Positions 1 to 12,073 are shown, counted from the first letter of the stretch. The stretch is 64,000 bases of DNA from Lineus longissimus (GCF_910592395.1 NC_088317.1:310001-374000); one strand, 5' to 3'. Notes: generated by a model not told the origin, from the sequence alone. Program-made: numbers and translations.

Positions 1-2052
1 GGGGGGGGGAATCTGGTCTGACATGGTGATAGAATGAGCTCCTTTATCATCGAGAACGGTGCCAATGTGATGTGAAATAGTAGAGACATCAATCGGGGAC
101 TTTGATTAACTTAATCTGGCCTACTTGGCCGCTGCCTATAGTATCTCTGTAAACGAAGCAATGATGAAGAACTGGCTGTGAATAAGCCCTGCTTTTGAGC
201 TTAATATCGATACTCGTATTATCCCGTTTATCAACAGGAATCGCCAATGATGCCACCAACTTGTCAAGAGCGATAGATTAGATGTGTGACATCATATAAC
301 GACCTAAGCAAGTGTGAAAACCTGCTGTAAAAAACACCTTGGTTGGCAAGTGTTAGTATATCGTAGAGCCAGGAATTTCACAGCTTTACCTTCCAATCCC
401 GATGACGTGAGCGGTGGGGCCAGCTGATCGGCCGCTCGAGTAGTAAATGTTCACGTCCTTTAGGGCCTACTACTATAGATCCATGCACTTGATTGGGACC
501 AACGTTTACGAAAACGTCGTGTCTCGTCACGTTACAGTAATGTAAAATGCATGGTGACGTGACGACGGCCAACACTACGTCATGTAAACGTTGTTCCCAA
601 TCAAGTGCATGAATCTATAGTAACTAAGCTGAAATCTCGAAAGTTTTTTTCTAAAATGTAATTTTGAGAACACAATTTTCAGGTTAGCAATTTCCAAATT
701 TAAGTAGTTTTCTCTCCAAGACCGGTTGCTACCAGGGCTAAGGTGGTCCGTCTCCCCCATACCTCCCTTACAGCGTGATATAGCTGTCGAGCACTGGTCT
801 GTTTTGTGAATTTTATATATGAATTCGTATCATATAATCGCGATGCGAAGAGTCAGTTCTTTTAACAAACCATTTTGCATTTCACGTAGATTCGTTTACC
901 ATTTAAGCGTCTGCCCTTGCTTCACCGTCAGCAATACAGCGGCTTACAGTGCCGCCCATCTTTAAATAACCGTACTACACTGATAGGATGATGCGGATGA
1001 ATACATCATGGTAGTAATGCGCCAGACTGCTCTTAGACAACAAAATGTTCATCAGAGATTCGTGGATCATAATATTCCCTTTTAAAAGATTTTTTGAGAA
1101 TTGCACGGCATAGAATCACATTACTTTTATGAATACATCATGTTTCCTAAATTAGTAACCCAGTAGGAGGCTTTTTCCGACTCCTTCACGGTTTCTCTAA
1201 CTCTTCCTGATTTATCCAACAAAAGTCCGACTTTGTCCGTAGTGGAAACTACTTATGTAAAGTAGGAGGTGACTGGGCAGCCGGTTGATATTGCCCTTAA
1301 TAATGCCAATGGTCCTTTAAGTCAACAACGTGGCCGACTAATGTTTCAACAGCAGTGCTTCGTTGATAGCGTGGATGTTTACCCGAGTTTCAATTGCACT
1401 TCCCATGGGAATGTTTCGTGCGAACAAATTGAAAGACAACTTTGTTGACTATCAATACCACTGATCATACAGAGCAATTATCAATGCGAATAGCTCAAAT
1501 AAACCATAAGATCGAAGGCTACTCTCTCTCTGCCAACACAGACCTCCATTACAGCAAGTCACCACAGGTGTGTGAAAATAACATAAATAATCAACCAATT
1601 AGGGATCGCTCAGCCCCCAGCCTATTGACACACAACCTTCATAAAACACACATCAATCATAATATGTTTATTGTCTGCGTTCGTTGGTTATGTTTATCAG
1701 TCAGGTCAGTTAGATCGAATCGGATCAATCGCTATGATTCTAGCATTTCGAAGCATCTGTGATCAACTCCAAGAATCGTGGAGTAGATGACACAAAATGG
1801 CGGCCTGCAGTGTTGGCTATCAATAAATCTAGTTCGAATGTTGCGCAGGAGTCAACAAATAAACCTCTTAAAAATCTTTCTTTATCACTTCATTTTAGTC
1901 TAAATTGTATCATTGTTGGGAAGAACAGAAGTTGGTCAAGCCAACTGGGAGTATCGAGGAAGAAAACTTCAACGAAGAATTGCGCAATCTCATTTTTCAA
2001 ATCTGATCGGAATTTCAAGACGGATATAATCTGATTTTGCCCGCTATTCGCC
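1..2052. other. Region upstream of the first CAP gene, no gene recognised
   Basis: No exon with recognisable protein similarity or a convincing splice pattern is visible on either strand. The only clear structure is the inverted repeat at 471-622. The last ~150 bases should hold the promoter and 5' UTR of the gene starting at 2053; an AT-rich GATATAAT at about 2023 is too close to the ATG to call a TATA box. The window opens with a run of nine G. Confidence 0.6.
471..622. repeat. Foldback (MITE-like) inverted repeat
   Basis: The left arm starts TACTATAGATCCATGCACTT at 471. The reverse complement of the right arm, which ends at 622, starts TACTATAGATTCATGCACTT. The match continues through TGATTGGGAMCAACGTTTAC for about 45 bases with few mismatches, then weakens towards a centre near 545. 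Length (about 152 bp), strong terminal symmetry and absence of an ORF fit a small non-autonomous foldback or MITE. No target-site duplication is obvious. Confidence 0.75.
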
Positions 2053-5000
2053 ATGCGTTTATTTGTTGTTGGGCTCGTCCTTACTTCTCTTGCAATACTT
2101 GGCCAGTCTAAAGGGCCTGTTCGCAAGAGCGTCGTTGGTAAGAGAGGCACAGAAGCTCGATTCGGTCTGACACAGGCAGATATCAAGGCCCTTGTCGATG
2201 GACATAACGAATGGAGGAAGAATGCGAAGAGTGGGAACATGCAGAAGCTGGTAAGTCGGAAGAACCGGTATTCTTCTGTCCTCGTCTTCTCAATATATAC
2301 ATTGTCTCGTATGTTTCAATGACAAGCTCACTTGTGTATGTCATATGCATTGTTTTCAATGAAAAATTGTCTTTTACAAACAATTACTAATTCTGGTATA
2401 GCCATACCCATTTTGACACCATCCTCATTTCTCTGGCCATTTCGGGGCAAAGTGACTTTTTGTGAGTATTATATTGGTTGCCCATTTCTTTTCGAATTCT
2501 TTTTTTGCGCTCGGCCGGCATTGCCCACTTTGGTGAAATCATATGTAGATATCCGGAATTCCTTTCTGCAGGATTGGGATGACCAGTTAGCGACTGACGC
2601 AATGACCTGGGCTAATGCGTGTATGTTCGGCCACGGTCAACCAGAGAAACCAGCCTTCACGACAGGAGAGGTCGGACAGAACCTTGGCTACACAACCAGG
2701 CATTCAGCACAGAAAAACTTTTCTTTTGGGACCTGGATGGATGAGTCAGATTACTACGATTTCTCAAGCAACCAATGCTATTATCCTCCGTGCGGGCATT
2801 ATACACAGGCAAGTCAGTAATGATGTAGTAGGTAATAATGTTCACCTTAAATAAGCTTACATTGTTGTTAAGAATTTGAGCAAAATCATTAAAGACCCCC
2901 ACCCCTTCCCTGCGAAACCAATGAATAAATAACCTGAGGGCCAAATCATCATAAGGTGAGTGGAAAATATCCGCGTGCTAACGGCGCCGCAAACGAAAGA
3001 CGTATGATTTGAGCCATTTCAGCTGTTTAAGAAGATAAGGTGGATCCGAATGCCGCGTGATTTAGTACAAGAACACCAGACCGCCGTAAAACCACCAACC
3101 AACCTGGTTGCTCATGTTAACCATTCTTACTGCAGGCAATGTGGCACAGTCACGAAAAGGTTGGATGTGCCCACCACGTCTGTCCAGAGATTTACTCCCC
3201 AAGTGGCGATCTGCTGGATAAGGGAGCGGAGTACCTCGTCTGCAACTATTATCCAGCGTAAGTAATCAACAGCAGCAGTTCAATCTATACGACAACTCAC
3301 ATCATCAACGTCGTTCTGGGTTTGCAGAGGGTGTCTTTGAACCACTGATTTCAAATAAAATATGGAGGGATGTTCAATCGCCTGATCCTTCGCAAAGATC
3401 TTCGGAAGAGAATATTCGATTGGTTGAACAAAACTTTTCAGACTTTTATCCTCCTATGAAAAAAGCTTGGCGACATTTCCCCCCAGGATACTGACAAGGA
3501 ACTGGGTAAGAATAATCATTTTGAGATCATAACCAAGGAATAGCTGCATGTTAACGAAACATATACGACTGTATCAAGAAAGAATGTCTTGGTACAGCCC
3601 TGGCCAGTTTTATTTTATGTTGCTTTTCAATTTCAGGGGCAATGTCGGGGGAAGGAGGCCCTGGACCCCAGGTGATCCGTGTGAGGCATGTCCCTACTGC
3701 CACGACAAGCTTTGTAGTGAGCCCTAATTCTTTTTGTTTGTTTAACAAGTAAAGCTACACTTACATACAATAGTTGATCATCCCGATCGATTCCGACTGT
3801 ATCTGGAAAACGATCAGAACATCTAATAGTATGCAGTGTAGGTGATGTGCGCTTACTGGGTTCATCAACCCTAAAATAGGCCTTAATTTGCTTTTAGCAG
3901 AGCCTGACAGAATTTGATGCAGATGTACACAGATATGTACATGGAAATGTACACATTATTGCATTTTCAACTCGGCAACCAACATGGCCGCCTTCCGTAG
4001 ATTGACATAATGCATCAAATGTACTGTATACATATGTGTATGTGTGTAATTCAATGTTTTTCTCCCTCTGCAGTAACACGTGAAACCTGCATGAAGGATC
4101 CCACAAAGTGTGGTAGGTGTCTATCATTATCGTTGCCCGATGTTCTGATTTTGTATATTCGCCTCAAATGTTCTCTGTCATTTTCGATGTTGTTTTATTG
4201 CAGCCTGCATGAAGAATTGCCAGCACTGCGGTACGCAGACCTCCGATTGCAAGTGCAAATGTCCAGTGGGAACGCATGGTGATGAATGTCAGTGTAAGTA
4301 TGATTGAAATCATCTGTTCCAGGTGATTCGATTGGCTGACATGGTCAAGGGCTCTGGTTGCTTAATTCCTCCATCCGAAATGCAAGCCGAAAAAAACATG
4401 AAGTCCTCTTTCAATCGTCTTCACAGTAGCTTGTCGGGGTGAAGCAGGGTCTTTCCTAGTTCAGCCGTGCAGATTCCCAGTTTTGCCGCTTGCGCCCCCA
4501 TTAAATATTCCCATTATAATTATACGGTTTAGAAAATTCACGATCGCTGGACGTTTCTGCCAGATATGACATGTTAAAAGCAACTTGGCCGAACCTCATT
4601 TGTGATTTTCGTTTCAGACTTCTGCCGAGACAGGAAAGTGGAATGTGCTTGGTTCTCAAAGGAGAAGTGCAATGATGGATCCAGAAATGGGAAGATAATC
4701 TATGATTACTGTGACGTCCTCTGCGGAAAGTGCAGTAAGTATCAACACGTATTGCCAATTTAGCAATGATACTCATTTCATCATCGTTTAATTTATGAAT
4801 TGGTCAGCTCAGTTTAGATTAGGGCTTAGACTTAGTTCTGCTATGTCAACACACTTAGCTTCACTAACAGCTTCTCTTGCCTTTCAGCACCAAACACTGA
4901 CAAATCATGGAAGTGCGAAGACGAGACGTATCAAAACACATTTGTAAAGTTTGCAGGTAAGTGTTGGTCTCATCATGAATCTTTCAAATGACCTGAAACA

Positions 5001-5580
5001 GACAAGTCAACGTGAACTCGTCTAGTCTTAAGAAGTCAACCCCTTTTGCTTTTGAGACTGATGGCGTCGCAATGGCGGCTGGCTGGGAGCTACTGTCGTG
5101 CAATCTGTGAAGAAAAATGGCGAAAAGCGACGTCCTGCCCACCCTTCATCATCAAAGCCTCACATTGAACCAATAATGTAGGTATACATATGGGTACTTG
5201 CTTGAAATATATTTGTCAATGTCTGGACGTCTATTACAGGTTCTCCTCAATACGGCTACAAGACACAAAACCGCAAGACATGTGCCTTTCCCTTCCTCTA
5301 CAACGGGAAATACCACAACAAGTGCCTGAAAGGCAAGAATGGTATTACGTGGTGCTCCAAGTCTACCAACTACGACAGGTACAAGACCTACGGTACGGGC
5401 TGCAGGATAGTCAAGACAGAAGGCAATGGCGCTGACTGTGTCTTTCCATTTATATTCAAGGGAAATTTCTACCAGAAATGCATCTTTGATGAGAGTGTTA
5501 AGAAGCATTGGTGTGGAACCACGGAGAACTATGACATGGACAAGAAATGGGGATATTGTATGCTTGATGGTATTCATTAA
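2053..5580 (+). CDS. Secreted CAP / EGF-like / ShKT-like / double fibronectin-II protein, copy 1 (9 exons, 430 aa)
   Basis: Exons: 2053-2250, 2572-2808, 3136-3257, 3637-3716, 4074-4112, 4204-4293, 4618-4734, 4888-4956, 5240-5580; all phases join to one 430-residue frame. Residues 1-20 are a signal peptide (MRLFVVGLVLTSLAILGQSK). A CAP (SCP/Tpx-1/PR-1) domain fills roughly 38-190, with His51 (DGHNEWR), VGQNL (Gln where many CAPs have Glu), Glu124 and His142 in the signature GHYTQAMW. A Cys-rich hinge (PCEACPYCHDKLC), a 39-nt exon with two Cys, and an EGF-like/laminin-like piece (CKCKCPVGTHGDEC) follow. Then comes a six-Cys ShKT-like domain (CRDRKVECAW...CDVLCGKC), and finally two FN2 domains (CAFPFLYNGKYHNKC..WC..NYD; CVFPFIFKGNFYQKC..WC..NYD) in the last exon. 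Intron 2 has a GC donor. The family is extracellular; the ligand is unknown. Possible roles are fertilisation, immunity or matrix (inference). Confidence 0.87.
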
Positions 5581-7030
5581 GATCTTCTGGAGTTGTGGCC
5601 AGGGTCGTACAACAACAGTACTAAAGGCACGACTTCATACAGCGGGCTCCAAGCCGGTCAGATACCATTCCGCGGCCAAAACATTGCATCTGGTTCCCGC
5701 TCCCGTTCCCCTGTTAGTAAACTATTTAGACCACTATTCACAATCGTATTGAAGATGACACATGTGCATGTCATGCCACAATAGTAGTTGATAGTCGTAT
5801 TTATGAATGTAATAGATCATCATGCAATAAAAGTACCACAGGTTCAATTCACTCTGTCAGTTTGTTTATAGTTTGCGATCTTAATTGTTGGGAAAAAGAA
5901 ACCAATAACTGCTGTTTATGCTATAGAAGCGTTAAAATCATTATGACACAACAAACGCTGTTCAGATTAACTAGGATTAACGAGAGGAGTAAAACGCCTT
6001 TGTATTACAGACGATAAAGGATGCCGCTTTTCGATGGTTGACTGACCAGCTATTTTCTTCATGTCCTAGTCTAACATTTAACTTAGTATTGTTATTGTCT
6101 GTCAGTCATCTGATCTAACAACTATGAGAACACGTCTCAGGAAGAGATTCTGTTCAAACAAGGTTCCTCTGAAAAACCTTTAAAAAAAGTTTTCACAGCT
6201 TTAAGTGAATGGGCCATAAAACAAAGTTGTTGAAGCTCTCGCTGGTTTATCTTATCATCAAGAGGGCGTTACTATGGTTACCTTATTAAAGGTCAAACTC
6301 GGTTTTGACGCTTGAAATATTTGGTCCCTTCCCTTATATGTCATCGGTTTGTTGAGCCATTCTGTTGCACAGCCAAATGAATCTAACTTAGTAGTTTCGT
6401 CCACCGGGGTAGGTATTTGACACATTTCACCTCTATCGAACTATCTATGGCTGAAGGTCCGGTGATGATGTGTCAATTGTTTGTGCGGTGTCCTTACACC
6501 TTTAAGTGTTGCATGGAAGATATTAAAGGCCACTCAGGCTTGGCCGGACACGGGAGCACACTCGTTATTTTGACCGATTAAGGCTGCTTTCGAATCAGTG
6601 GTGATCTGTCAACACATTTGAAGGTGAGTAAACTGACCATTTTCCAATTTGGACACTGTGTATATGTCTTTCATTTTTAGAAAAAAAATGTTTCGAGCAA
6701 TTTTGATTAAACATCACTCTCTAGCATCATTATCTATTACCCAAGGAACTTGATTCCTGTTGATATACATTTTAACCAACAGGTATGTTAGTTTATTAAG
6801 ATACAAGGAATTTTACAAGGATGGTGTGGGCCTTCTAGAATCGCAAGTAGAACAAATCTAATTGGGCATATAGCGATACAGTTTAATGCAATTACCCTAG
6901 CTCTGGCATATGATCTCGGTGCCGATATCCAATAACTGTTATACGTTGATATCGTACATATAATTTCGACTTCGGCACCTAGAAACTCTCTCCATTTCGC
7001 TCACCAGTCACATTCAACTCACGACCAGGG
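5581..7030. other. 3' UTR of CAP copy 1 and intergenic spacer to copy 2
   Basis: Holds the 3' UTR to about 5850 and then about 1.2 kb with no recognisable exon. CATATAAT at about 6957-6964, roughly 70 bases before the ATG of copy 2, is a weak TATA-like candidate. Confidence 0.6.
5826..5831 (+). terminator. Polyadenylation signal of CAP copy 1
   Basis: Canonical AATAAA about 245 bases after the stop codon, in ATGCAATAAAAG, followed within 30 bases by a GT/T-rich stretch (TCTGTCAGTTTGTTT). It gives a short 3' UTR. Confidence 0.7.
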
Positions 7031-10000
7031 ATGTACTACATTCTCTGCCTCGTCATTTTGGCTTCTGCCACCTCGGGGCAGTGCCAGCCTAAACGTGATG
7101 GTAGGAATGGCTACCTTTCTAAATTCGGCCTGACGGAAGCTGAGGCCAGGAACCTTGTCGATCTCCACAATGAGTGGAGGAGGAAAGTGAATGCTACAAG
7201 CATGAATAAGCTGGTGAGTAGAATTTCTTTTATATTGTACCATTTTTTAACATTTTCTGAAGGAATTTCTTGAGCAAAATGTGCAAGATGGTGATCAGGT
7301 ACCATTTGTTTCATTTCGACAGAATGAACAAACACCGTAAAGAAGTATGGCCTATTGGAAATTTCATGAGAACAACCACCTTCAATGTTTGACACTGGTT
7401 TGTTGTGGGCCATATCAACTTTCATAGTAGTCGCACCCGACCGAGAGAAAGCCACGTAGGGCGTCAAATATGCCATTGACTCATTTAGAAAAAAAGACAA
7501 TTGGCCACATTCTTGCAATGACATGATCGATTTAAGACAAAACTGGTGACATAATGATGAGTTCTTTTATATGCGCGCAGAATTGGGGAAAATTTAAGTA
7601 AAAAGTACAATTATTGATAGTGATACTATCTTTCGTTATTTACGAGATTTCATTTTTTATCAGCTCTCAGCCAGGTTTCACGTTCACAGTCTCGAGCGCC
7701 TACAACCGTGTTGTCTTTAAATACTTGAGTTTTCCTGTCTTTATTTGTTAATATTTGATAATAATCTCAACAGTTTTGCACTTGAAGTGTTTCAGTTGAT
7801 GTTAATTGCTGAGGCTGGTTGAGAACAAAGGGATTGTTACCCGAACTGGACGCTATCAAGCTGGTCAACCGTCTGTTTAACTAACCAATAAAACAAATGA
7901 TCCCAAATAAGACCAATGTAGCATGAATAAGACAGGAGAAGCGATGCAAAAGAAAATTCGAATCGATTTGTTAATCTGTGGCCGGGAATTCGAGAGCAAA
8001 ACTCATCAGCGATTGCTCAGTATTAACATAGCAATATGTGATATTACCTGTATGTGTTGCATTGCCATGCCCATGTTTGCAGCTTTTGCATAATACACTG
8101 AAACGAATGCTTGTTCTACTCTTCAGGAATGGGACGACGACTTAGCAACAGACGCGATGACCTGGGCGAAGATGTGCAGCTGGAGGCATGGCCAGCCCTC
8201 CAAACCTGCCTTCACATTAGGAAGAGTGGGGCAGAATCTTGGCTATACAACCAAGTACAACGTAGACAAACGACATTCCTTCGATATCTGGGTCGATGAG
8301 CTCAACTATTACAATTTCACAGCAAACCTTTGTTATTTCCCACCCTGCGGGCACTACAAACAGGCAAATATCTGCATCCTCCTATAGCAGGTCTTTGGCC
8401 GCTTCTGAAACAAACTTTCACCCAGGTCTTTGGGTAACTGAGCGATTGAATTAAACTACACGCACTGTCTGTACACTCATAAAAAGTGAGTGCACCTTTT
8501 GGGCTGCGATTACATAGAGTTCGCGTTTTCACATGATTGTAACGTGTCACTGTTCACTTTTTGACGCGTGAATGAAGAAGGAACAAGTCATCTTCAAGGA
8601 GCGGGCCACGTACGAATAACGAGGTCATTTTTACCCCCACGTCGTGACAGTGAACTTGTGACAAGTGTAACATATCAAGTGACAACGTGAATCCTATATA
8701 ACCCTGGCCTTAGAAGCGATCCAAAGACCAAGTGGTGATTTGATAATTCATGTACCTCCATTTCTCACTAACAGGGGCCCTTGTAGGCATTTGAGAATGT
8801 ATAAAAACTGTTGAGACCGAGCGTAGAATGCCTTTGATGAATTGGACACTTTCGTAGTGAAAAAACTAAAAATTTCCTTTCTCTGCCTAGGTAATGTGGG
8901 ACAGCTCCAAGAAAATTGGATGTGCTTTCCACGTGTGCGCACAGATGTACACTAAAGACGGAGAGCCTCTGGATGAAAGGGCGAGCTACCTCGCGTGTAA
9001 CTACCACCCATGGTAGGTGAATGTATAGAGTCATCTTCATACAGGAGCGACGCATTAAATTCAAATGTAACTGAAAAGAGCAGCATTGTTACAAAAACTG
9101 GTGTGTGGGATTCGAATGCAGGACCAACAGCAGAAAATACAGCCATTTACCGTCTATGCCAGAGAACACTTTGTAACAAACAGCCTTCGCAGCATACATT
9201 ACAGTGCATCGTCGAGTGTGTGATTCAAAACTAGAGCTTTCACTCCCTATGCGTGTTTGTCCGCTTCCAGGGGTAACATTCCGGGCGAAAGGCCATATAC
9301 ACCGGGTGAGCCATGCAAGACCTGTAACTACTGCCAGGAGAAGCTATGTAGTAAGTGTTTCTGTTGGTTATAAAGGATTTTGTGATCAAGGCAGTGATAC
9401 GGTTCCTTCCTTGCCTAGCCATTCCATTGCCTTGTATCGGTTAAGACTCATCATTCCATGGTTAGAATTTGCCAGTTTTTATGAAATTTAGCTGGTACAG
9501 GACAGAAATGCGTATAATCTGGGAGGATTATGTAAACTTTATGCCCGAAAGGTGTACATTGGGGCGATGTTGTAGGCTACTCTTGGTCACTGTCAGAAAG
9601 TACATGTGCTGAAGAGACTTTCGCATGGATATTACCCGCCAGATCAGAGTGGGTGTGCGGCTGAAGCGAGGTATCTGGCGACTCTGCTGTGTCTATCATA
9701 GCAAATTTTAACATTCTGAAGCTGACTCTATTATTTTCGATCTCTACTTCAGCTTCTCGTGAGGTCTTCACGAGTGATCTCCAGACGGCTGGTAGGTACC
9801 AAAACTCACCAAAATCGATGTTTACAGTGTTACTCATGTTGTCTTCTAAAATAACACGAAATCAAAGTGCAATCCAAAGCTGACTGCTGCCATGGGGTCA
9901 CTATCAGATGGAGGAGAGAGCCAATCAAACTTCTGTCAAATCGGTTCAAGTAAAACAAGCTACCGTAATCGAAGATTGATTTGTAGGGTGGATTATTCCC

Positions 10001-12047
10001 AAAAGCCTCCTTACTCTTCACATTTCCTTACTTTTCATTACCACTGGCTTCGTTTCAGTTTGTAAAAAGAAGTGCCATCACTGTGGGACGTTGACGTCGG
10101 ATTGTAAATGCGAATGTGTCGATGGAACCCATGGTGACGAATGCGAGTGTAAGTATCACGTGATCAGAATTAATGATCGGAAGGAGACGAGCTGAATAAA
10201 TATATCGCATCAGGTGTTAGATAGAACAAGTAATCTTACTAATGACCAAGCCATCATCAGAACTCTTGGTAAATATATAAATTTTGATTACCAATAAAAC
10301 AGCCTTTACATAATCCCAGCAGCTACAAGAGCAACACAGAATTGGACTTGTTCAGTTTATGAAATGATGATAAAGGTTTCAATGAAGCCAAAACAACGAG
10401 TTGAAAACAAACTCTTCTTACATGAGATAAGCATCAGAAGTCTTCCATCCATATCACTTAAGCGTTGTATCTAAATCACCTTTTTTCAGATCTGTGCAGA
10501 GACAGGAAAGTTGAATGTGCCTGGTTTTCCAGGAGTAAATGTGCAGATGGAACAAGCAATGGAAAGGTTGTCGACGATTTCTGTGACGTCTTGTGCGAAA
10601 AATGCAGTAAGTAAAAGTCTTTAAAGTTATAAGGCCAACCATACCAGAGTATTTGGTGACACTTCTTGTCAAGATGCTCAGCAATGCATCCTTAGCTTCA
10701 GGGCCTTGTCCTCGGTACGTATGTCCCTTGGTAATGTGTACGAGAGGGCGCATGCCAATCCTATTAAAAAATGCAGGATAATTGGATGTGCAAACAGGGA
10801 CAATTTTTACTTCTGTCCTGATCATCATTTTCTTGAAAGAAAATTTTGCATTCTTCTTATTGGAAAAAGTTTTATTTTGATCATTTGTTGGTTTCCTCTT
10901 GTTTCAGAACGTAACACCAACACTTCATGGACTTGTGGGAACGAAACTTACCAAAACACGTTTGTAAAATACGCTAGTAAGTACAGCCTCATGCCTTGAT
11001 CAGCACGCAGAGTGACCATGATCACGCATTGTGGTCATTCTTCATGCATTACCTTCGACTGATTTTCAACATCCAAACTGAGGGACAGAACCGAGTTGGC
11101 AGTGTTCGAAGCAATCTATCTAACTTATGATATTACATATACGAAGTTCTCAGTATGATTATAAAAGACGAGATGGCAAATGTTGTGCTTTTGCTTTAGC
11201 AAAAAGAAGGATTGTACACAGTCTCTCTTGGAAGGGTTTTAGGCATTGAAGTGGAATGAAGTATCTTACTTGCTTAGTGTTTCTTCCAGAGATTCCGGCG
11301 GAACAGCATGGACTATTGAAGCCCCAAAATAGTGGAGAGTGACATAAGAAAAAAATAATAAACCCTTCTGTATAATGTATTAGCTGAAAACAAAATCAGA
11401 GAGCACCTTAAGAGGGGCTGCGCCCTTTAACTCTTTGTGTTGCTTCGTCACTAATCTATTCCAGGTTCTCCTCAGTACGGCTACAGGACACAAGATGGCA
11501 AACAGTGCGCCTTCCCCTTCCGCTACAACGGAGAATACCACAACAAGTGCTTGCCTTACAAGAACAGCACCTGGTGCTCGCGATCCACCAACTATGACAT
11601 CTATAAGACACAAGGAACCAACTGTACCATTGTCAGGACGACAGACGGGAATGCTGATGGTGCAAACTGTGTCTTTCCATTTAAGTACAAAGGCGAGTAT
11701 CTTGTTTACTATCTGGCTAATTTTATTGTACAGCAAATTGAACATTAAATCGAAGGAACGTATTTACTGAATAGGTCAACCACCACCACAACTCTCAACG
11801 CCTCATCGGCTTGTTCCCTGTCAACTCTGTCATTAAATACCGTGTCGCCGGTTTTGCCCTGTCTAATACACATAGCCTGACCGGGATATCATAGGGTTCA
11901 CGTTGTAACTTGTCATTTTTTTGTCTAGGCCAATACAACCAAAGGTGCATCTATGATGATGAATTGAAGAGGTACTGGTGTGGGACTACGGAAGACTACG
12001 ATAAGGACACCAAGTACGGATACTGTGACCTCACTGGCGTGGAGTAA
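7031..12047 (+). CDS. Secreted CAP / EGF-like / ShKT-like / double fibronectin-II protein, copy 2 (10 exons, 427 aa)
   Basis: Tandem paralogue of the gene at 2053-5580. Exons: 7031-7213, 8127-8363, 8891-9012, 9271-9350, 9753-9791, 10059-10148, 10490-10606, 10908-10976, 11465-11692, 11929-12047. Exons 2-8 are 237, 122, 80, 39, 90, 117 and 69 nt, identical to copy 1, with the same phases. Signal peptide MYYILCLVILASATSGQC; CAP domain with DLHNEWR, VGQNLGYTT and GHYKQVMW; hinge PCKTCNYCQEKLC; EGF-like CKCECVDGTHGDEC; ShKT-like CRDRKVECAW...CDVLCEKC; FN2 domains CAFPFRYNGEYHNKC and CVFPFKYKGQYNQRC. Differences from copy 1: the 39-nt exon has lost both cysteines, the second FN2 domain is split by an extra intron (11693-11928), and the introns carry a MITE and a SINE relic. 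Introns 2 and 9 start with GC. Extracellular; function unknown. Confidence 0.87.
8501..8707. repeat. MITE-like element in intron 2 of CAP copy 2
   Basis: About 207 bp with imperfect terminal inverted repeats. The left end reads GCGATTACATAGAGTTCGCG. The right end, reverse-complemented, reads GTTATATAGGATTCACG then TTGTCACTTG. Both arms continue through GTAAC/GTTAC and GTCAC motifs to TGTTCACT (left) and AGTTCACT (right, reverse complement). No ORF. Its ends match the element at 53491-53690. Confidence 0.65.
9085..9165 (-). repeat. tRNA-derived SINE relic (A and B box) in intron 3 of CAP copy 2
   Basis: On the minus strand an A-box-like TGGCATAGACGG (9150-9161) is followed about 30 bases later by a B-box-like GCATTCGAATCC (9108-9119). 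This is the order and spacing of an internal Pol III promoter. No intact cloverleaf is seen, so it is read as a decayed tRNA-derived SINE head. Confidence 0.4.
11881..11916. repeat. Single MITE terminus inside the extra intron of CAP copy 2
   Basis: GATATCATAGGGTTCACG (11885-11902) followed by TTGTAACTTGTCA closely matches GTTATCATAGGATTCACG at the left end of the element at 53491 and the right end of the element at 8501 (reverse complement). No partner end is visible in the 236-bp intron. Confidence 0.5.
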
Positions 12048-12067
12048 AATGTACACCAGTTACAGAC

Positions 12068-12073
12068 AATAAA
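12068..12073 (+). terminator. Polyadenylation signal of CAP copy 2
   Basis: AATAAA 21 bases after the stop codon, in CAGACAATAAACTAG. It would give a very short 3' UTR; about 580 bases separate it from the stop of the convergent minus-strand gene. Confidence 0.65.
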
